A stretch of 64,000 nucleotides of DNA from Cryobacterium tagatosivorans. Lineage in GTDB: Bacteria > Actinomycetota > Actinomycetes > Actinomycetales > Microbacteriaceae. The notes below the pieces were generated by a model. The model was given only the letters and a program-made list of their open reading frames with translations, was not told where the DNA came from and did not search any database. Shown piece after piece: positions 17,096 through 25,476 of this stretch. Each line of letters opens with the position of its first letter. Positions within the stretch are counted from its first letter, which is position 1. A program made the translations under genes and the position numbers. Location of the stretch: positions 1-64,000 of the forward strand of contig NZ_SOEZ01000007.1 of the NCBI RefSeq assembly GCF_004402215.1. Direction: 5' to 3'.

Positions 17096-18333
17096 GCCCG
17101 GCCGCCGCTCTTTTCCCACGCGCGCTGGACATCGTCGTGGCCTCGCTGCACGTTGGCATCGAACTGGAACTCCATGGTGCGCCGGGCGCCCACGAGGTCG
17201 AGTGCGGCCCCGGCCGCGTCGCCGCCGCGCCGGGAGGAGAGGCCCAGGTCGTCGATGATGCTCAGCGCGACAAGTGCGCCCTGTTTCTCGGCGATCTTGG
17301 CGCTCTCGATTCCGATCGTGTTACCGGCGACATACATCCCGTCAAGCTGGGTCCGAAGGGTGTCGCTGTGCACGGGAACCGTACCCCCGAGGTCGGGAGA
17401 CCGGAGGAAGGAACAGTCCAGCGTGGCCAGTAGTTCGTTGAGCGGGATCAGTCCGTTGGCGAGGCAGACCGCATCGACGGCCACCTCGCGTTCGCTGCCG
17501 GGAATCGGCGTTCCGTCGGCCGTCACGTTGACCAGGGCCGCGCCGGTGACCTGGTCCGTTCCCTGGATGACCACCAGGGAGGTGCGGAGTTGGAGCGGCA
17601 TACCCCACATGCGGAGCGTGCGGGGAACCAGCCGTGAAGCGAGGGCCTGGACCCAGGGCCACCCGAGGAAATGTCCGCCGAGTCGCATGTACCTCGCCGG
17701 TGCGAGTTTCGCCATCGGGGCGAGACGACTGAGCGTGGCTCGGGGGGAGCTGCCCTCCACAGTCGTGGGCGGCAGGACGATGCCCACAACGTCAACGCCG
17801 GCCAGTTGCATCGCCCTGGCGATGGTGAGCGAGAGCACGTCCATGCCGACGACGAGCACGCGGTGACCCGGCTTGACCCGATGGATGTTGGTGAGCACCT
17901 GGGCCGCACCGATAGTCATCGCGCCCGGAAGCGTCCAGCCGGCGACGGGCATCGGCCGCTCGACCGCGCCCGTCGCCACGAGGACCGCACGCGACGTGAG
18001 CTGGCTGGGACCGCCGGTCCGGCCTGCCGGGTAGGTCAACCGCACGGTCCAGCCTGGCTCGAGTCCCCAGGCCACGACGTCGGTCATCATCTGCGCTCCG
18101 GCGTCAACGGCATCCTTCTCGGCCTGTTCGGCCAGTTCCCAGCCCTTCCACCAGCTGGAATCCGCGGGGTCCTCGTGCAGCTGGCCGCGCAACTTGCCGC
18201 CCATGGCATGGTTCTCGTCCACGACCATGACCCGGCCTCCGGCGGCCGCGACATCCCGAGCCGCGGTGAGACCGGCCGGACCGCCGCCGATCACGACAAG
18301 ATCGAAGTCTTCGGTTGTTTCCTCGGCGCTCAT
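17092..18333 (-). CDS. FAD/NAD(P)-type oxidoreductase subunit (HcnB/OoxA-like)
   Basis: A 413-residue pyridine-nucleotide-disulfide-type flavoprotein resembling HcnB, opine oxidase A and D-hydroxyproline dehydrogenase subunits. The FAD-binding motif is LVVIGGGPAGLTAARDVAAA at residues 12-31. A second Rossmann motif (VLVVGMDVLSLTIA) has lost the canonical glycines, so NAD(P)H use is doubtful. A late FAD motif (MYVAGNTIGIESAKIAEKQG) is intact. The start at 18333 overlaps the preceding stop (ATGA). Unlike some homologues it has no C-terminal BFD-type iron-sulfur domain; that part is the separate gene at 18626..18895. It probably relays electrons from the substrate-oxidising flavoprotein (18892..20166) to an acceptor. 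Confidence 0.8.
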   Translation of the reverse strand: MSAEETTEDFDLVVIGGGPAGLTAARDVAAAGGRVMVVDENHAMGGKLRGQLHEDPADSSWWKGWELAEQAEKDAVDAGAQMMTDVVAWGLEPGWTVRLTYPAGRTGGPSQLTSRAVLVATGAVERPMPVAGWTLPGAMTIGAAQVLTNIHRVKPGHRVLVVGMDVLSLTIARAMQLAGVDVVGIVLPPTTVEGSSPRATLSRLAPMAKLAPARYMRLGGHFLGWPWVQALASRLVPRTLRMWGMPLQLRTSLVVIQGTDQVTGAALVNVTADGTPIPGSEREVAVDAVCLANGLIPLNELLATLDCSFLRSPDLGGTVPVHSDTLRTQLDGMYVAGNTIGIESAKIAEKQGALVALSIIDDLGLSSRRGGDAAGAALDLVGARRTMEFQFDANVQRGHDDVQRAWEKSGGRA

Positions 18334-18626
18334 TCTTCTGTCCGCTCTGACGCGAAGGAGTCGCCCTCGGTCGCCGGGGTCAGGCACGCGCGCACCTGGG
18401 TGTCGTTGTTCAGCCAGACGCGGCATTCGTAGCAGTGCCCGATGCCGCAGTAGATCCCCCGGGGCTCGACGGCTACCGGCGAGACGCGGAGCTGACGCAC
18501 GCCGTTGGCAAGCAGGGTCGCCGCAACGGGCTCGCCCTCGCGGGCGGTGTACGGCTCCCCGTTGAAGGTGAAGCCGACCTCGTCTGCTGGAAGGTCCGGC
18601 AGGACAGGATGTCCGGTGATTCTCAT
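18330..18626 (-). CDS. [2Fe-2S] ferredoxin-like subunit (HcnA-like)
   Basis: A 98-residue ferredoxin-fold subunit with the cluster-binding pattern YCGIGHCYECRVWL followed by RACLTPA (C-x4-C-x2-C-x11-C). It matches the small subunit of HcnABC-like and hydroxyproline-dehydrogenase-like complexes. Its ATG shares one base with the upstream stop (TAATG), and its stop overlaps the next start by four bases, which suggests tight translational coupling and equal stoichiometry. It should sit between the two flavoprotein subunits as an electron relay. Confidence 0.85.
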   Translation of the reverse strand: MRITGHPVLPDLPADEVGFTFNGEPYTAREGEPVAATLLANGVRQLRVSPVAVEPRGIYCGIGHCYECRVWLNNDTQVRACLTPATEGDSFASERTEE

Positions 18627-18895
18627 TACTGCTCCCTGATGATGACAAGATCCTGCAAGGACACGGGCCGAATGGGTAGGTGCACCGTCATGCTGCTGGT
18701 GCTCTGCAGCACGCCCTCGCCGCTAACCCCGACCATCGCTTCGACCGCCGGCCGGCAGACCCGGCCCTGGCAGGGGCCCATTCCGGCCCGCGTGCGCATC
18801 TTCACTTCTTGCGCATTGCAGGCGCCGGCGTCGATCGCGGCCCTCACGTCGGAGGCGGTGACGTCTTCGCACCGGCAGATCATGTGGTCATTCAT
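18626..18895 (-). CDS. BFD-like [2Fe-2S] protein
   Basis: An 89-residue bacterioferritin-associated-ferredoxin-type domain. MICRCEDVTASDVRAAIDAG supplies CxC, and GMGPCQGRVCRPAVEAM supplies C-x4-C, the four cluster ligands. In related oxidases this domain is fused to the large FAD/NAD subunit; here it is an independent gene. The ATG at 18895 overlaps the stop of the upstream flavoprotein gene (ATGA). A longer frame to 19030 would run inside the neighbour and is rejected. Confidence 0.85.
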   Translation of the reverse strand: MNDHMICRCEDVTASDVRAAIDAGACNAQEVKMRTRAGMGPCQGRVCRPAVEAMVGVSGEGVLQSTSSMTVHLPIRPVSLQDLVIIREQ

Positions 18896-20166
18896 GGCTG
18901 TTTCCCTTGCCTTGCGTTGAATCTGTCCGGACCGAATTCCCCGACCACTGCGCTCACCGCCGCCGGCAGCGGGACTCCGTCCGAACCTGAGCGGATGAGA
19001 TCGACTGTGAGTCGACCCATGGCCGCGCACAAACCGAAACCGTGTCCGTTGTACCCGGCCGAAATCCAGAGGCCTTCCATGGAGGGTGCCGGGCCGAACA
19101 ACGGAAAGTGGTCGGCGGTCAGTTCCACCGTTCCGGCGAAGGCGCGGATGATCGGGGCTCCGGCCAGGCCGGGGAAGAGCTCCGACATGTGCTTGCCCAG
19201 GAAGGACAGTGCCTCATAGGAGCTCGTGACGTTGTAGCCGTCCTGTTCCCAGGGACCGCCGCCGCCGATCATGATGTTTCCGGCGTGGGTGCGGCGCGCG
19301 TAGACGCGGTTGCCCGACACGAAGGGAAAGTTCTCCATGCCCGCGATCCGCTCGGTCACCATGATCTGTGAGCGCCGGGGGCGCACCGCAAGGTTGCAGC
19401 CGGCCGATTCGCTGAAGCCCGCCAGCCAGGGGCCGGCGCAGAGAATGACGTGGTCGGCTTCGGTGACACCGAGCGCCGATCGGACTCCCCTGGCCTGGCC
19501 GCCACGTTCAATGACCGACTGCACACGGCAGTGGTCACGGATGATCGCGCCGGCCGCGCGCAGCTCGGCGATGATCGACGAGACCGCGGTGAACGGGTAA
19601 CCCTGCCCATCCGTGGTGCCCATCAGCGCGCCTGCGTTGTCGGGCGACACACCGGGCAGCACGGCGACCGCCTCGTCGGGGGTCAGCCTCCGGGTCGGAA
19701 GCCCGGCCAGCGCATAGTGGCGTTCGGCCATGTCCAGGAGGCCTCGCTCGTGGTCATTGAGCGCGATCATCGCATGGCCCGGGCGGTGGAAGTGACTGTC
19801 GAGGCCGCCGAGAGTGAGGTCCTCCCACAGGTCCATGGAGGCGCGTGCAAGGGCGACCTCCCCGATCGCGCGACCGAAGGCATAGATTCCCCCGGCGTTC
19901 CGGCCCGAAGCCGCAGCCCCCAGTGACTCGGCCTCGAAGAGCTCCACCCGGGCCCCCGCACGCGTGAGGTACAGCGCCGTCATCAGGCCGATCACGCCGC
20001 CACCGACGATCACCACACGTTGCCCGGCCATGGTTCCCGCGGTGTCGGCCTGCAGGTGTGCGGTGAGGTTCGCATAGTCGGATGCCGCGAGAGTGGATTC
20101 CTCCTCGGTTGTCGTCAGCGGGTCCATGGACAGCATGGTCAGGCGATTTTCGAGTGCTACAGACAT
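18892..20166 (-). CDS. FAD-dependent amine/amino-acid oxidase (DadA/HcnC-like)
   Basis: A 424-residue D-amino-acid-oxidase-fold flavoenzyme. The FAD-binding motif is VVIVGGGVIGLMTALYL (residues 51-67) and the C-terminal motif is GLWISAGYNGHGFGLCAAMG. The first 45 residues are extra; the start could instead be the ATG at MAGQRVVIVGGG. As the substrate-oxidising subunit of HcnABC, octopine oxidase and hydroxyproline-dehydrogenase-type complexes, it would dehydrogenate a C-N bond of a primary or secondary amino acid to an imine. It lies 9 bp after the aldehyde dehydrogenase gene. The iron-sulfur and FAD partners follow directly. Confidence 0.85.
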   Translation of the reverse strand: MSVALENRLTMLSMDPLTTTEEESTLAASDYANLTAHLQADTAGTMAGQRVVIVGGGVIGLMTALYLTRAGARVELFEAESLGAAASGRNAGGIYAFGRAIGEVALARASMDLWEDLTLGGLDSHFHRPGHAMIALNDHERGLLDMAERHYALAGLPTRRLTPDEAVAVLPGVSPDNAGALMGTTDGQGYPFTAVSSIIAELRAAGAIIRDHCRVQSVIERGGQARGVRSALGVTEADHVILCAGPWLAGFSESAGCNLAVRPRRSQIMVTERIAGMENFPFVSGNRVYARRTHAGNIMIGGGGPWEQDGYNVTSSYEALSFLGKHMSELFPGLAGAPIIRAFAGTVELTADHFPLFGPAPSMEGLWISAGYNGHGFGLCAAMGRLTVDLIRSGSDGVPLPAAVSAVVGEFGPDRFNARQGKQP

Positions 20167-20175
20167 ACGGTCCTC

Positions 20176-21627
20176 TCAGAAACTCATGTAGACGGACTTC
20201 AGTTCCGTCATGACGTCGAATGCATGCGTCGACACTTCGCGGTGGCCGTTTCCCGACAGGCGCATTCCGCCGAAGGGCACTCCAGACTCCGCAGCTGATG
20301 TTCCGCTGTTGACGTAGACCACGCCGGAATGGAGATCGGTGGCCGCGCGGTGCGCATAGTGCAGGCTTTGCGTGTAGATCGAGGAAGACAGGCCGTAGTC
20401 CGTACTGTTGTTCGCGGCGACCGCCTGCTCGTAGTCGTCGACGTCGATCACGGCGACGACCGGACCGAAGACCTCGGTCCGGGCGATCGCGTCGGTGGCC
20501 CTGACCCCGCCGAGAAAGGTCGGCTGGTAGAAGCTGCCATTCGGGTACTCCGCGAGCTCCGCCCGGGAACCTCCGCTGAGCACCTCGGCGCCGGCCTGGA
20601 CGGCGGCGGTGACCAGCGAGGCCACCCGGTCCAACTGGGCAGGTGTGGCCAGCGGACCGAGATGCACGGCCGCATCCGTTCCATGGCCGAGCTTCAGTCG
20701 TTCGGTGCGGCGCAGGAGTTCGGCCAGCAGCGGCTCGCGCACAGACCGCTGCACAATCACGCGGCTCGCCGCGGTACAGCGCTGGCCGGACGTGGCAAAG
20801 GCTGACTGCATGATTCCGTTGGCGGCAAGGGTGAGGTCGGCGTCCTCGAGAACAATGATCGCGTTCTTGCCGCCGAGCTCCAATGAGACGGGGGTCAGGG
20901 TTCGGGCACAAGCCTCGGCGATCTCGATACCCACCGCGGTGGAGCCGGTGAATGCGACGGCGTCGACGCCGGGGTGGGTGGACAACCGGCGACCAGCGTC
21001 AATCTCGCCCCCGGAGAGGAGGTTGACTACTCCCGCGGGCGCGCCTGCCCTGACAAGCGCCTGCGTGAACAGGAGCGCGCTTCCGCTGATATTCGGTGCG
21101 GGCTTCCAGACGACGCAGTTACCGGAAACGAGGGCAGCGAAGATCTTGTACGCGGCAAGCGCGATCGGGAAGTTCCACGGCGTGATGCAGGCGACGACGC
21201 CGACGGGTTCACGCACGGTCATGATCGTCCGGTTCGCCGATGCCGACGGGAGCACCTCGCCGAGGGATCGAAGTCCCTCCCCCGCCATGAAGCGGCAGCT
21301 CGCGATCGTGGCGTCGACTTCCCCCAGCGACTCGGTGAGCACCTTTCCCATTTCCAGGGTCATGGTGCGGGCGAGTTCGTCCTTGACTGCCTCCAGCTCC
21401 TGGGCGACTCGGTGCAGCAGCCGCCCTCGGGCGGGCGCCGGCTCGCGCCGCCACGTCGGGAAGGCCAGCCGTGCGGCGTCGACGGCCGCGTCGACGTCGG
21501 CGGTAGTCGAGACGCCGTATCCCTCGAGCCTTTCGCCTGTTGCCGGGTCGCGGGTCTCGAATCGCGTCAGTCCGCTCGTACCCTGCCACGCGCCACCAAT
21601 GAGATTTGCGCTGCTAGCTTCTGTCAT
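20176..21627 (-). CDS. NAD(P)-dependent aldehyde dehydrogenase (semialdehyde type)
   Basis: A 483-residue ALDH-superfamily enzyme. The catalytic set is present: TPWNFPIA (Asn), VSLELGGKNA (general-base Glu), SGQRCTAAS (nucleophile Cys) and TEVFGPVVAV. The C-terminus FGGMRLSGNGHREVSTHAFD resembles 2-oxoglutarate-semialdehyde and aminoadipate-semialdehyde dehydrogenases rather than betaine-aldehyde types. It would oxidise a semialdehyde made by the neighbouring oxidase or aminotransferase to the acid. It sits between the ABC transporter genes and the oxidase genes with 8-9 bp spacers. Confidence 0.9.
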   Translation of the reverse strand: MTEASSANLIGGAWQGTSGLTRFETRDPATGERLEGYGVSTTADVDAAVDAARLAFPTWRREPAPARGRLLHRVAQELEAVKDELARTMTLEMGKVLTESLGEVDATIASCRFMAGEGLRSLGEVLPSASANRTIMTVREPVGVVACITPWNFPIALAAYKIFAALVSGNCVVWKPAPNISGSALLFTQALVRAGAPAGVVNLLSGGEIDAGRRLSTHPGVDAVAFTGSTAVGIEIAEACARTLTPVSLELGGKNAIIVLEDADLTLAANGIMQSAFATSGQRCTAASRVIVQRSVREPLLAELLRRTERLKLGHGTDAAVHLGPLATPAQLDRVASLVTAAVQAGAEVLSGGSRAELAEYPNGSFYQPTFLGGVRATDAIARTEVFGPVVAVIDVDDYEQAVAANNSTDYGLSSSIYTQSLHYAHRAATDLHSGVVYVNSGTSAAESGVPFGGMRLSGNGHREVSTHAFDVMTELKSVYMSF

Positions 21628-21635
21628 GCCCTTGC

Positions 21636-22370
21636 CTAACTCACGTGCCGGAGAAAACCGCGGAGACGTTCGCTCTGCGGGGAGTCGAACAGCTGGTCCG
21701 GAGGCCCTTGCTCTTCGATCACGCCGTTGTGCATGAAGATGACTCGGTCGGCCACTTCACGGGCAAACTTCATCTCGTGCGTGACGACGACCATGGTCAT
21801 TCCCTCGGCCGCCAGCTGTTTCATCACCTGCAGCACCTCGCCGCGCAGTTCCGGATCCAGGGCTGAGGTGGGTTCGTCGAAGAGCATGGCGCGCGGATTC
21901 ATCGCCAGCGCCCGGGCGATGGCCACGCGCTGCTGCTGACCGCCCGAGAGCTTACGCGGGTATACGCGAGCCTTCTCGGCCAATCCAACCTTCGCCAGCA
22001 GTTCCGCGGCCAGGGTTGCGGCCTCCTTCTTCGGCATCCCGAGGACCTGGATTGGTCCTTCCATGACGTTTTCGAGCACCGTCATGTGCGGGAACAGGTT
22101 GAACTGCTGGAACACCATGCCGATTTCGCGACGGATCTCACTGATCGCACGTTTGGATCCGGTGAGGACCGTGCCGTCGATGAGGATGGTTCCCGAGGTG
22201 CTCTGCTCGAGGCGGTTCAGGCACCGGAGGAGGGTGCTCTTGCCCGACCCGCTTGAGCCGATGACCGCAACCACTTCACCGGACTTGACTTCCAGCGAGA
22301 CCCCTCTGAGGACCTCGAGCTCATCGAATGACTTATGGAGGTCGATGACCTGGATGGCTGCTTCCGACAT
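21636..22370 (-). CDS. Polar amino-acid ABC transporter ATPase
   Basis: A 244-residue ATPase of the GlnQ/HisP class. It has Walker [19 protein letters not shown], signature [15 protein letters not shown], Walker [15 protein letters not shown] and the H-loop VVTHEM. Length and sequence fit amino-acid importers. It is followed after 6 bp on its 5' side by the permease gene and, further upstream, the binding-protein gene, completing a three-gene importer. Confidence 0.95.
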   Translation of the reverse strand: MSEAAIQVIDLHKSFDELEVLRGVSLEVKSGEVVAVIGSSGSGKSTLLRCLNRLEQSTSGTILIDGTVLTGSKRAISEIRREIGMVFQQFNLFPHMTVLENVMEGPIQVLGMPKKEAATLAAELLAKVGLAEKARVYPRKLSGGQQQRVAIARALAMNPRAMLFDEPTSALDPELRGEVLQVMKQLAAEGMTMVVVTHEMKFAREVADRVIFMHNGVIEEQGPPDQLFDSPQSERLRGFLRHVS

Positions 22371-22376
22371 GCTTTC

Positions 22377-23033
22377 CTAACGCTCGCTCACGGACATGCG
22401 GAACTCGATCTTCCCCAGAATCCAGGACATCCCGGTGGTCATGACCAGGTAAATCACCGCGGCCACAATGTAGAACTCCATGTACGCGTAGTTCGTGGCC
22501 GCGAACCTCTGGGAGACCATCATCAGCTCGTTCACCGTCACCAGGGAAGCCAGCGACGACTCCTTGAGCATCGAGACGGCCTGGTTGCCGAGGGCCGGAA
22601 TGCTCAGCCGGAAGGCCTGCGGCAGGATGATCCTGCGCATGACCTTGGCCGAGCTCATGCCCAGGGATTCCGCGGCCTCGATCTGCCCCGCGGGCACGGC
22701 CAGGATTCCGCCACGGAGAATCTCCGCAACGTACGCCCCGGTGTTGGCACCCAGCGCCAGCACAGCCGCCAGCATGGCCCCGAGCTCGATCCCGATTTGA
22801 GGAAGACCGAAGTACACGATGAACAGCTGAACGAGCACCGGGGTGCCTCGGATCGACCAGACGTAGAAATCCGCGACCCATCGGATGGGCTTGAACGGAC
22901 TCATCCTGGCGAGTGCCGCGATGAGCCCCAGCACCAGGCCGAGCGCCGTGGCCAGCACCGAAATTTCGATGGTGACCAGGGCGCCCGTCAACAGGAACGG
23001 GAGGAACGGTGCGACGAGACTGAAGTCAAGCAA
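22377..23033 (-). CDS. Polar amino-acid ABC transporter permease
   Basis: A 218-residue HisM/GlnP-type membrane protein with about five transmembrane helices (first: FLPFLLTGALVTIEISVLAT). The EAA loop is EAAESLGMSSAKVMRRIILP, which contacts the ATPase. Only one permease is encoded, so a homodimer is expected. Located between the ATPase and binding-protein genes of the same importer. Confidence 0.95.
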   Translation of the reverse strand: MLDFSLVAPFLPFLLTGALVTIEISVLATALGLVLGLIAALARMSPFKPIRWVADFYVWSIRGTPVLVQLFIVYFGLPQIGIELGAMLAAVLALGANTGAYVAEILRGGILAVPAGQIEAAESLGMSSAKVMRRIILPQAFRLSIPALGNQAVSMLKESSLASLVTVNELMMVSQRFAATNYAYMEFYIVAAVIYLVMTTGMSWILGKIEFRMSVSER

Positions 23034-23045
23034 GGTTGTCTCCCA

Positions 23046-23819
23046 TTAGCGAATGTCGGTTCCGAACCATTTGGTGCTGATCTTGAGGTACGTGCCGTCG
23101 TCCTGGATCTTCGCGATCGCGGCATTGAGCTTCTTGAGCAGGCCCGCGCTGTTCTTGTTGACCGCGATGCCCGCTGCAGCGTCGATGAGCGGAGTTCCGA
23201 CGGCCTTCATGTCGTAACCTCCGACCTGGATGGCGTTGCCTCCGACCGGTCCGTCGGTCAGGAGCCCGTCCAGGCGGCCGTTCTTGACGTCCTCGAACGC
23301 AAGCAGGTCGGACTTGTAGGTGACGACATCCGCACCGAGTGCCCGTGCCTTCTCCTCGAAGGTTGTGCCGATGGCCACGCCGATCTTCTTGCCCTTGAGA
23401 TCCTCGGGGTCGGTGATGGACGTGTCGGTCGGAGCGAACAGCTGAGAACCGGTGTGGTAGTACGGTTCGGTGAAGTCGACCTTCGCCTTGCGCTCCTCGG
23501 TGATCGCCATGCTCGAGATGATGATGTCGTACTTCTTGGCCAGCAGTCCGCCAAGGATGCTGTCCCACGGGGTGGCGACGTACTCGATCTTGACGCCCAT
23601 GTCCTTGGCGAGTGCCTTGGTGATGTCAACGTCAAAACCGACCAGCTTGTTGTCTTTGTCGTAGTAGTTGAACGGAGGGTACGCGCCCTCAATGCCGACC
23701 TTGAGGGTGCCCTGGGCCTTGTCTTCGGTGGGAGCGGCGACGCTGCTGCTGCACGCGGCGACGCTGCCGACCAGCAAGACAGCCATAAGCGCTGCAATTG
23801 TTGTGCTTCTGATTTTCAT
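23046..23819 (-). CDS. Amino-acid ABC transporter substrate-binding lipoprotein
   Basis: A 257-residue family-3 solute-binding protein. A lipoprotein signal peptide ends in the lipobox VAAC (Cys at about 23). The mature domain has the usual start (GTLKVGIEGAYPPFNYYD), FDVDITKALAKDMG, and the conserved SSMAITEERKAKVDFTEPYY. In this family an Arg-x-x-hydrophobic region binds the substrate carboxylate; here ITEERKAKVDF fills that position. The ATG overlaps the stop of the aminotransferase by four bases. The ligand is likely a small amino acid or amine acid. Confidence 0.95.
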   Translation of the reverse strand: MKIRSTTIAALMAVLLVGSVAACSSSVAAPTEDKAQGTLKVGIEGAYPPFNYYDKDNKLVGFDVDITKALAKDMGVKIEYVATPWDSILGGLLAKKYDIIISSMAITEERKAKVDFTEPYYHTGSQLFAPTDTSITDPEDLKGKKIGVAIGTTFEEKARALGADVVTYKSDLLAFEDVKNGRLDGLLTDGPVGGNAIQVGGYDMKAVGTPLIDAAAGIAVNKNSAGLLKKLNAAIAKIQDDGTYLKISTKWFGTDIR

Positions 23820-25204
23820 AGTGCATTCCTTTCGTTGATGATCAGACTGCTTACTTCGACGTCGACATCGGTCAACGTTTGTTCCAGCACGTCGAGCATC
23901 AAGTCGATGTCAACGCGCTGGATCGTCAATGGGGGTGCGATGAGGAGATGCTGGCCACGGATGCCGTCGATGCGGCCCTTGCCCGGGTAGAAGATGGCGC
24001 CGTTCTGCATGGCCATCTCGTTGAAGGCTTCGGATGTGATGTGTCGCCGGCCCGGAACGTCGAGCAGATCGAAGCCGAGGAGCAATCCCCTGCCTCGCAC
24101 CGGCCCCATGCGAGGCTGGCGCGCCTGGAGCTCGTCAAGCTGCTCGCGGAGGTAGCGGCCCTGGGTCACCACGTTGTCGAGCACGTCGTTGTCTGTGTAG
24201 TAGGTCAGCGCGGCGTTGCCGGCGGCCAGGCAGACGGGGTGGCCGCTGTAGGTGTAGCCGTGCCGGAACACGCCATCGCTGCGCTCCCGGATGACGTCGA
24301 CGATTCGGTCGTGCACGATCATGCCCGACAACGGCGCATAGCCGCCGGTCACACCCTTGCCGAACGTGATGATGTCGGGGGTGACGCCGAAGTGCTCGAC
24401 GGCGAAGTTCTTGCCCGTTCGGCCGAAGCCGGTCATCACCTCATCGATAATGAGCACGATGTCGTGCCTGTCACACAGCTCGCGCACCCGGCCCAGGTAT
24501 TTCGGGTGAGGAACGACGGCTCCCTGCTGACTACCGACTATTGCCTCGCAGATAAACGCCGAGATGTTTTCGGCCCCGACCCGGGCGATGACTTGTTCGA
24601 ATTCGCCGATGTAGTCAAACTGCTCGCCAGGGCCGCCGTCGTGGGGGCACACCGATTCCAGAGGCTCGTTCTCCGGCGCCGAGACATGGGGGTACGGCGC
24701 CAGCATGGGGCTGAAACTCGTCCGGCGCCCGACGTCCCCGCCGGCGCTCAATGCCCCCAGCGTATTACCGTGGTAGCTCTGCCACCGGCCGACGACCAGG
24801 TGTTTGCCCGGGCGCCCACTGTCGAGGTGGAACTGGCGTGCCAGTTTCATGGCTGCCTCGTTGGCCTCTGACCCACCGGAGGCGAAGTACACCGTTTCTA
24901 GGCCTTCCGGGGACAGATCGGCAATCCGGCCCGCGGTCTCGACCATGACCGGTGTCTCGAAACGCAGAGTGTGAGCGAACGCGACCTGACTTGCCTGCGC
25001 TGCCATCGCGTCGACTATCTCCTGGACGCCGTGGCCGAGGTTGGCGGCGACTGCGCCGGAGGAAGCATCCAGATAGGCTTTGCCGTCGCTGTCGAAGATG
25101 TAGACCCCTGCTGCTCGCACGGCCACGGGGTACTTCTTGAGCAGGTTTCGGTGGAACACATGGTCCCGGACGGGCGCCTCGGCTGGCGCTGCAACGTTGC
25201 TCAC
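23816..25204 (-). CDS. Class III PLP-dependent aminotransferase
   Basis: A 462-residue aminotransferase and the first gene of the minus-strand operon. It has the class III hallmarks: GGSEANEAAMKLAR, WQSYHGNTLGALS, the Asp-containing LIIDEVMTGFGRTG, and the PLP lysine in ITFGKGVTGGYAPL. Enzymes of this class transaminate omega-amino acids, beta-amino acids or diamines rather than alpha-amino acids, which bears on the pathway proposed for the island. The translation start faces the operator region at 25205..25476. Confidence 0.9.
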   Translation of the reverse strand: MSNVAAPAEAPVRDHVFHRNLLKKYPVAVRAAGVYIFDSDGKAYLDASSGAVAANLGHGVQEIVDAMAAQASQVAFAHTLRFETPVMVETAGRIADLSPEGLETVYFASGGSEANEAAMKLARQFHLDSGRPGKHLVVGRWQSYHGNTLGALSAGGDVGRRTSFSPMLAPYPHVSAPENEPLESVCPHDGGPGEQFDYIGEFEQVIARVGAENISAFICEAIVGSQQGAVVPHPKYLGRVRELCDRHDIVLIIDEVMTGFGRTGKNFAVEHFGVTPDIITFGKGVTGGYAPLSGMIVHDRIVDVIRERSDGVFRHGYTYSGHPVCLAAGNAALTYYTDNDVLDNVVTQGRYLREQLDELQARQPRMGPVRGRGLLLGFDLLDVPGRRHITSEAFNEMAMQNGAIFYPGKGRIDGIRGQHLLIAPPLTIQRVDIDLMLDVLEQTLTDVDVEVSSLIINERNAL

Positions 25205-25237
25205 CAGCTCTGACTCCCTCGTCGAGTTTGTACGTCA

Positions 25238-25265
25238 GGCGAACATTATGTCGCCGTAGCGAACA
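25238..25265. promoter_or_regulatory. Operator-like dyad, aminotransferase side
   Basis: GGCGAACATTATGTCGCC (25238-25255) is a near-palindrome, and GCGAACA recurs at 25259-25265. The same core, GCGAACATTAT, occurs on the other side of the intergenic region at 25436. The position just upstream of the 11-gene operon suits binding by the IclR-type regulator encoded at 28057. Confidence 0.55.
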
Positions 25266-25414
25266 GACTAAGGGGCCAGCGCGGGCAGAGTCAATACTCA
25301 TTTGGGTAACGAATTTATCTTCAGCAACTCCGGCCGATTAGGGGCCCTGGCTACGCCGTCACTGCGGGCACCAACAGCCTTGACGCCGAGCGGTGGGCAC
25401 GAATATAGTTCAGA

Positions 25415-25450
25415 TGTCGCACAATCGTGCGACAAGCGAACATTATTCGC
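25415..25450. promoter_or_regulatory. Perfect dyad and second GCGAACATTAT operator
   Basis: TGTCGCAC and GTGCGACA form a perfect 8-bp inverted repeat with a 4-base spacer (25415-25434). It is followed at once by GCGAACATTATTCGC (25436-25450), itself an inverted repeat (GCGAA, 5 bases, TTCGC). These lie 27-62 bases upstream of the thiolase start. The shared core with 25238 suggests that one regulator controls both divergent operons. Confidence 0.65.
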
Positions 25451-25476
25451 CACGTGGCGTGAACACCGGAGTTGGC

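Noticed and set aside
18333-18648. N-terminal extension of the FAD/NAD oxidoreductase to 18648
   Set aside because: Those 105 codons are an out-of-frame reading of the ferredoxin-like gene. The ATG at 18333, with a four-base stop overlap, fits both family length and operon style.
17092-20166. Hydrogen cyanide synthase (hcnABC)
   Set aside because: The subunits are homologous in type, but the operon has an amino-acid importer, ALDH and aminotransferase, and there is no reason to expect glycine oxidation to cyanide. The wider amine/opine oxidase family is a safer call.
17092-21627. Hydroxyproline degradation locus
   Set aside because: The oxidase and the ALDH type would fit, but proline/hydroxyproline epimerase and the pyrroline-hydroxycarboxylate deaminase are absent, and PcaIJF would have no role.
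22335-23990. Long plus-strand frame through the ABC transporter genes
   Set aside because: It is antisense to the permease and binding-protein genes, which carry all family motifs.
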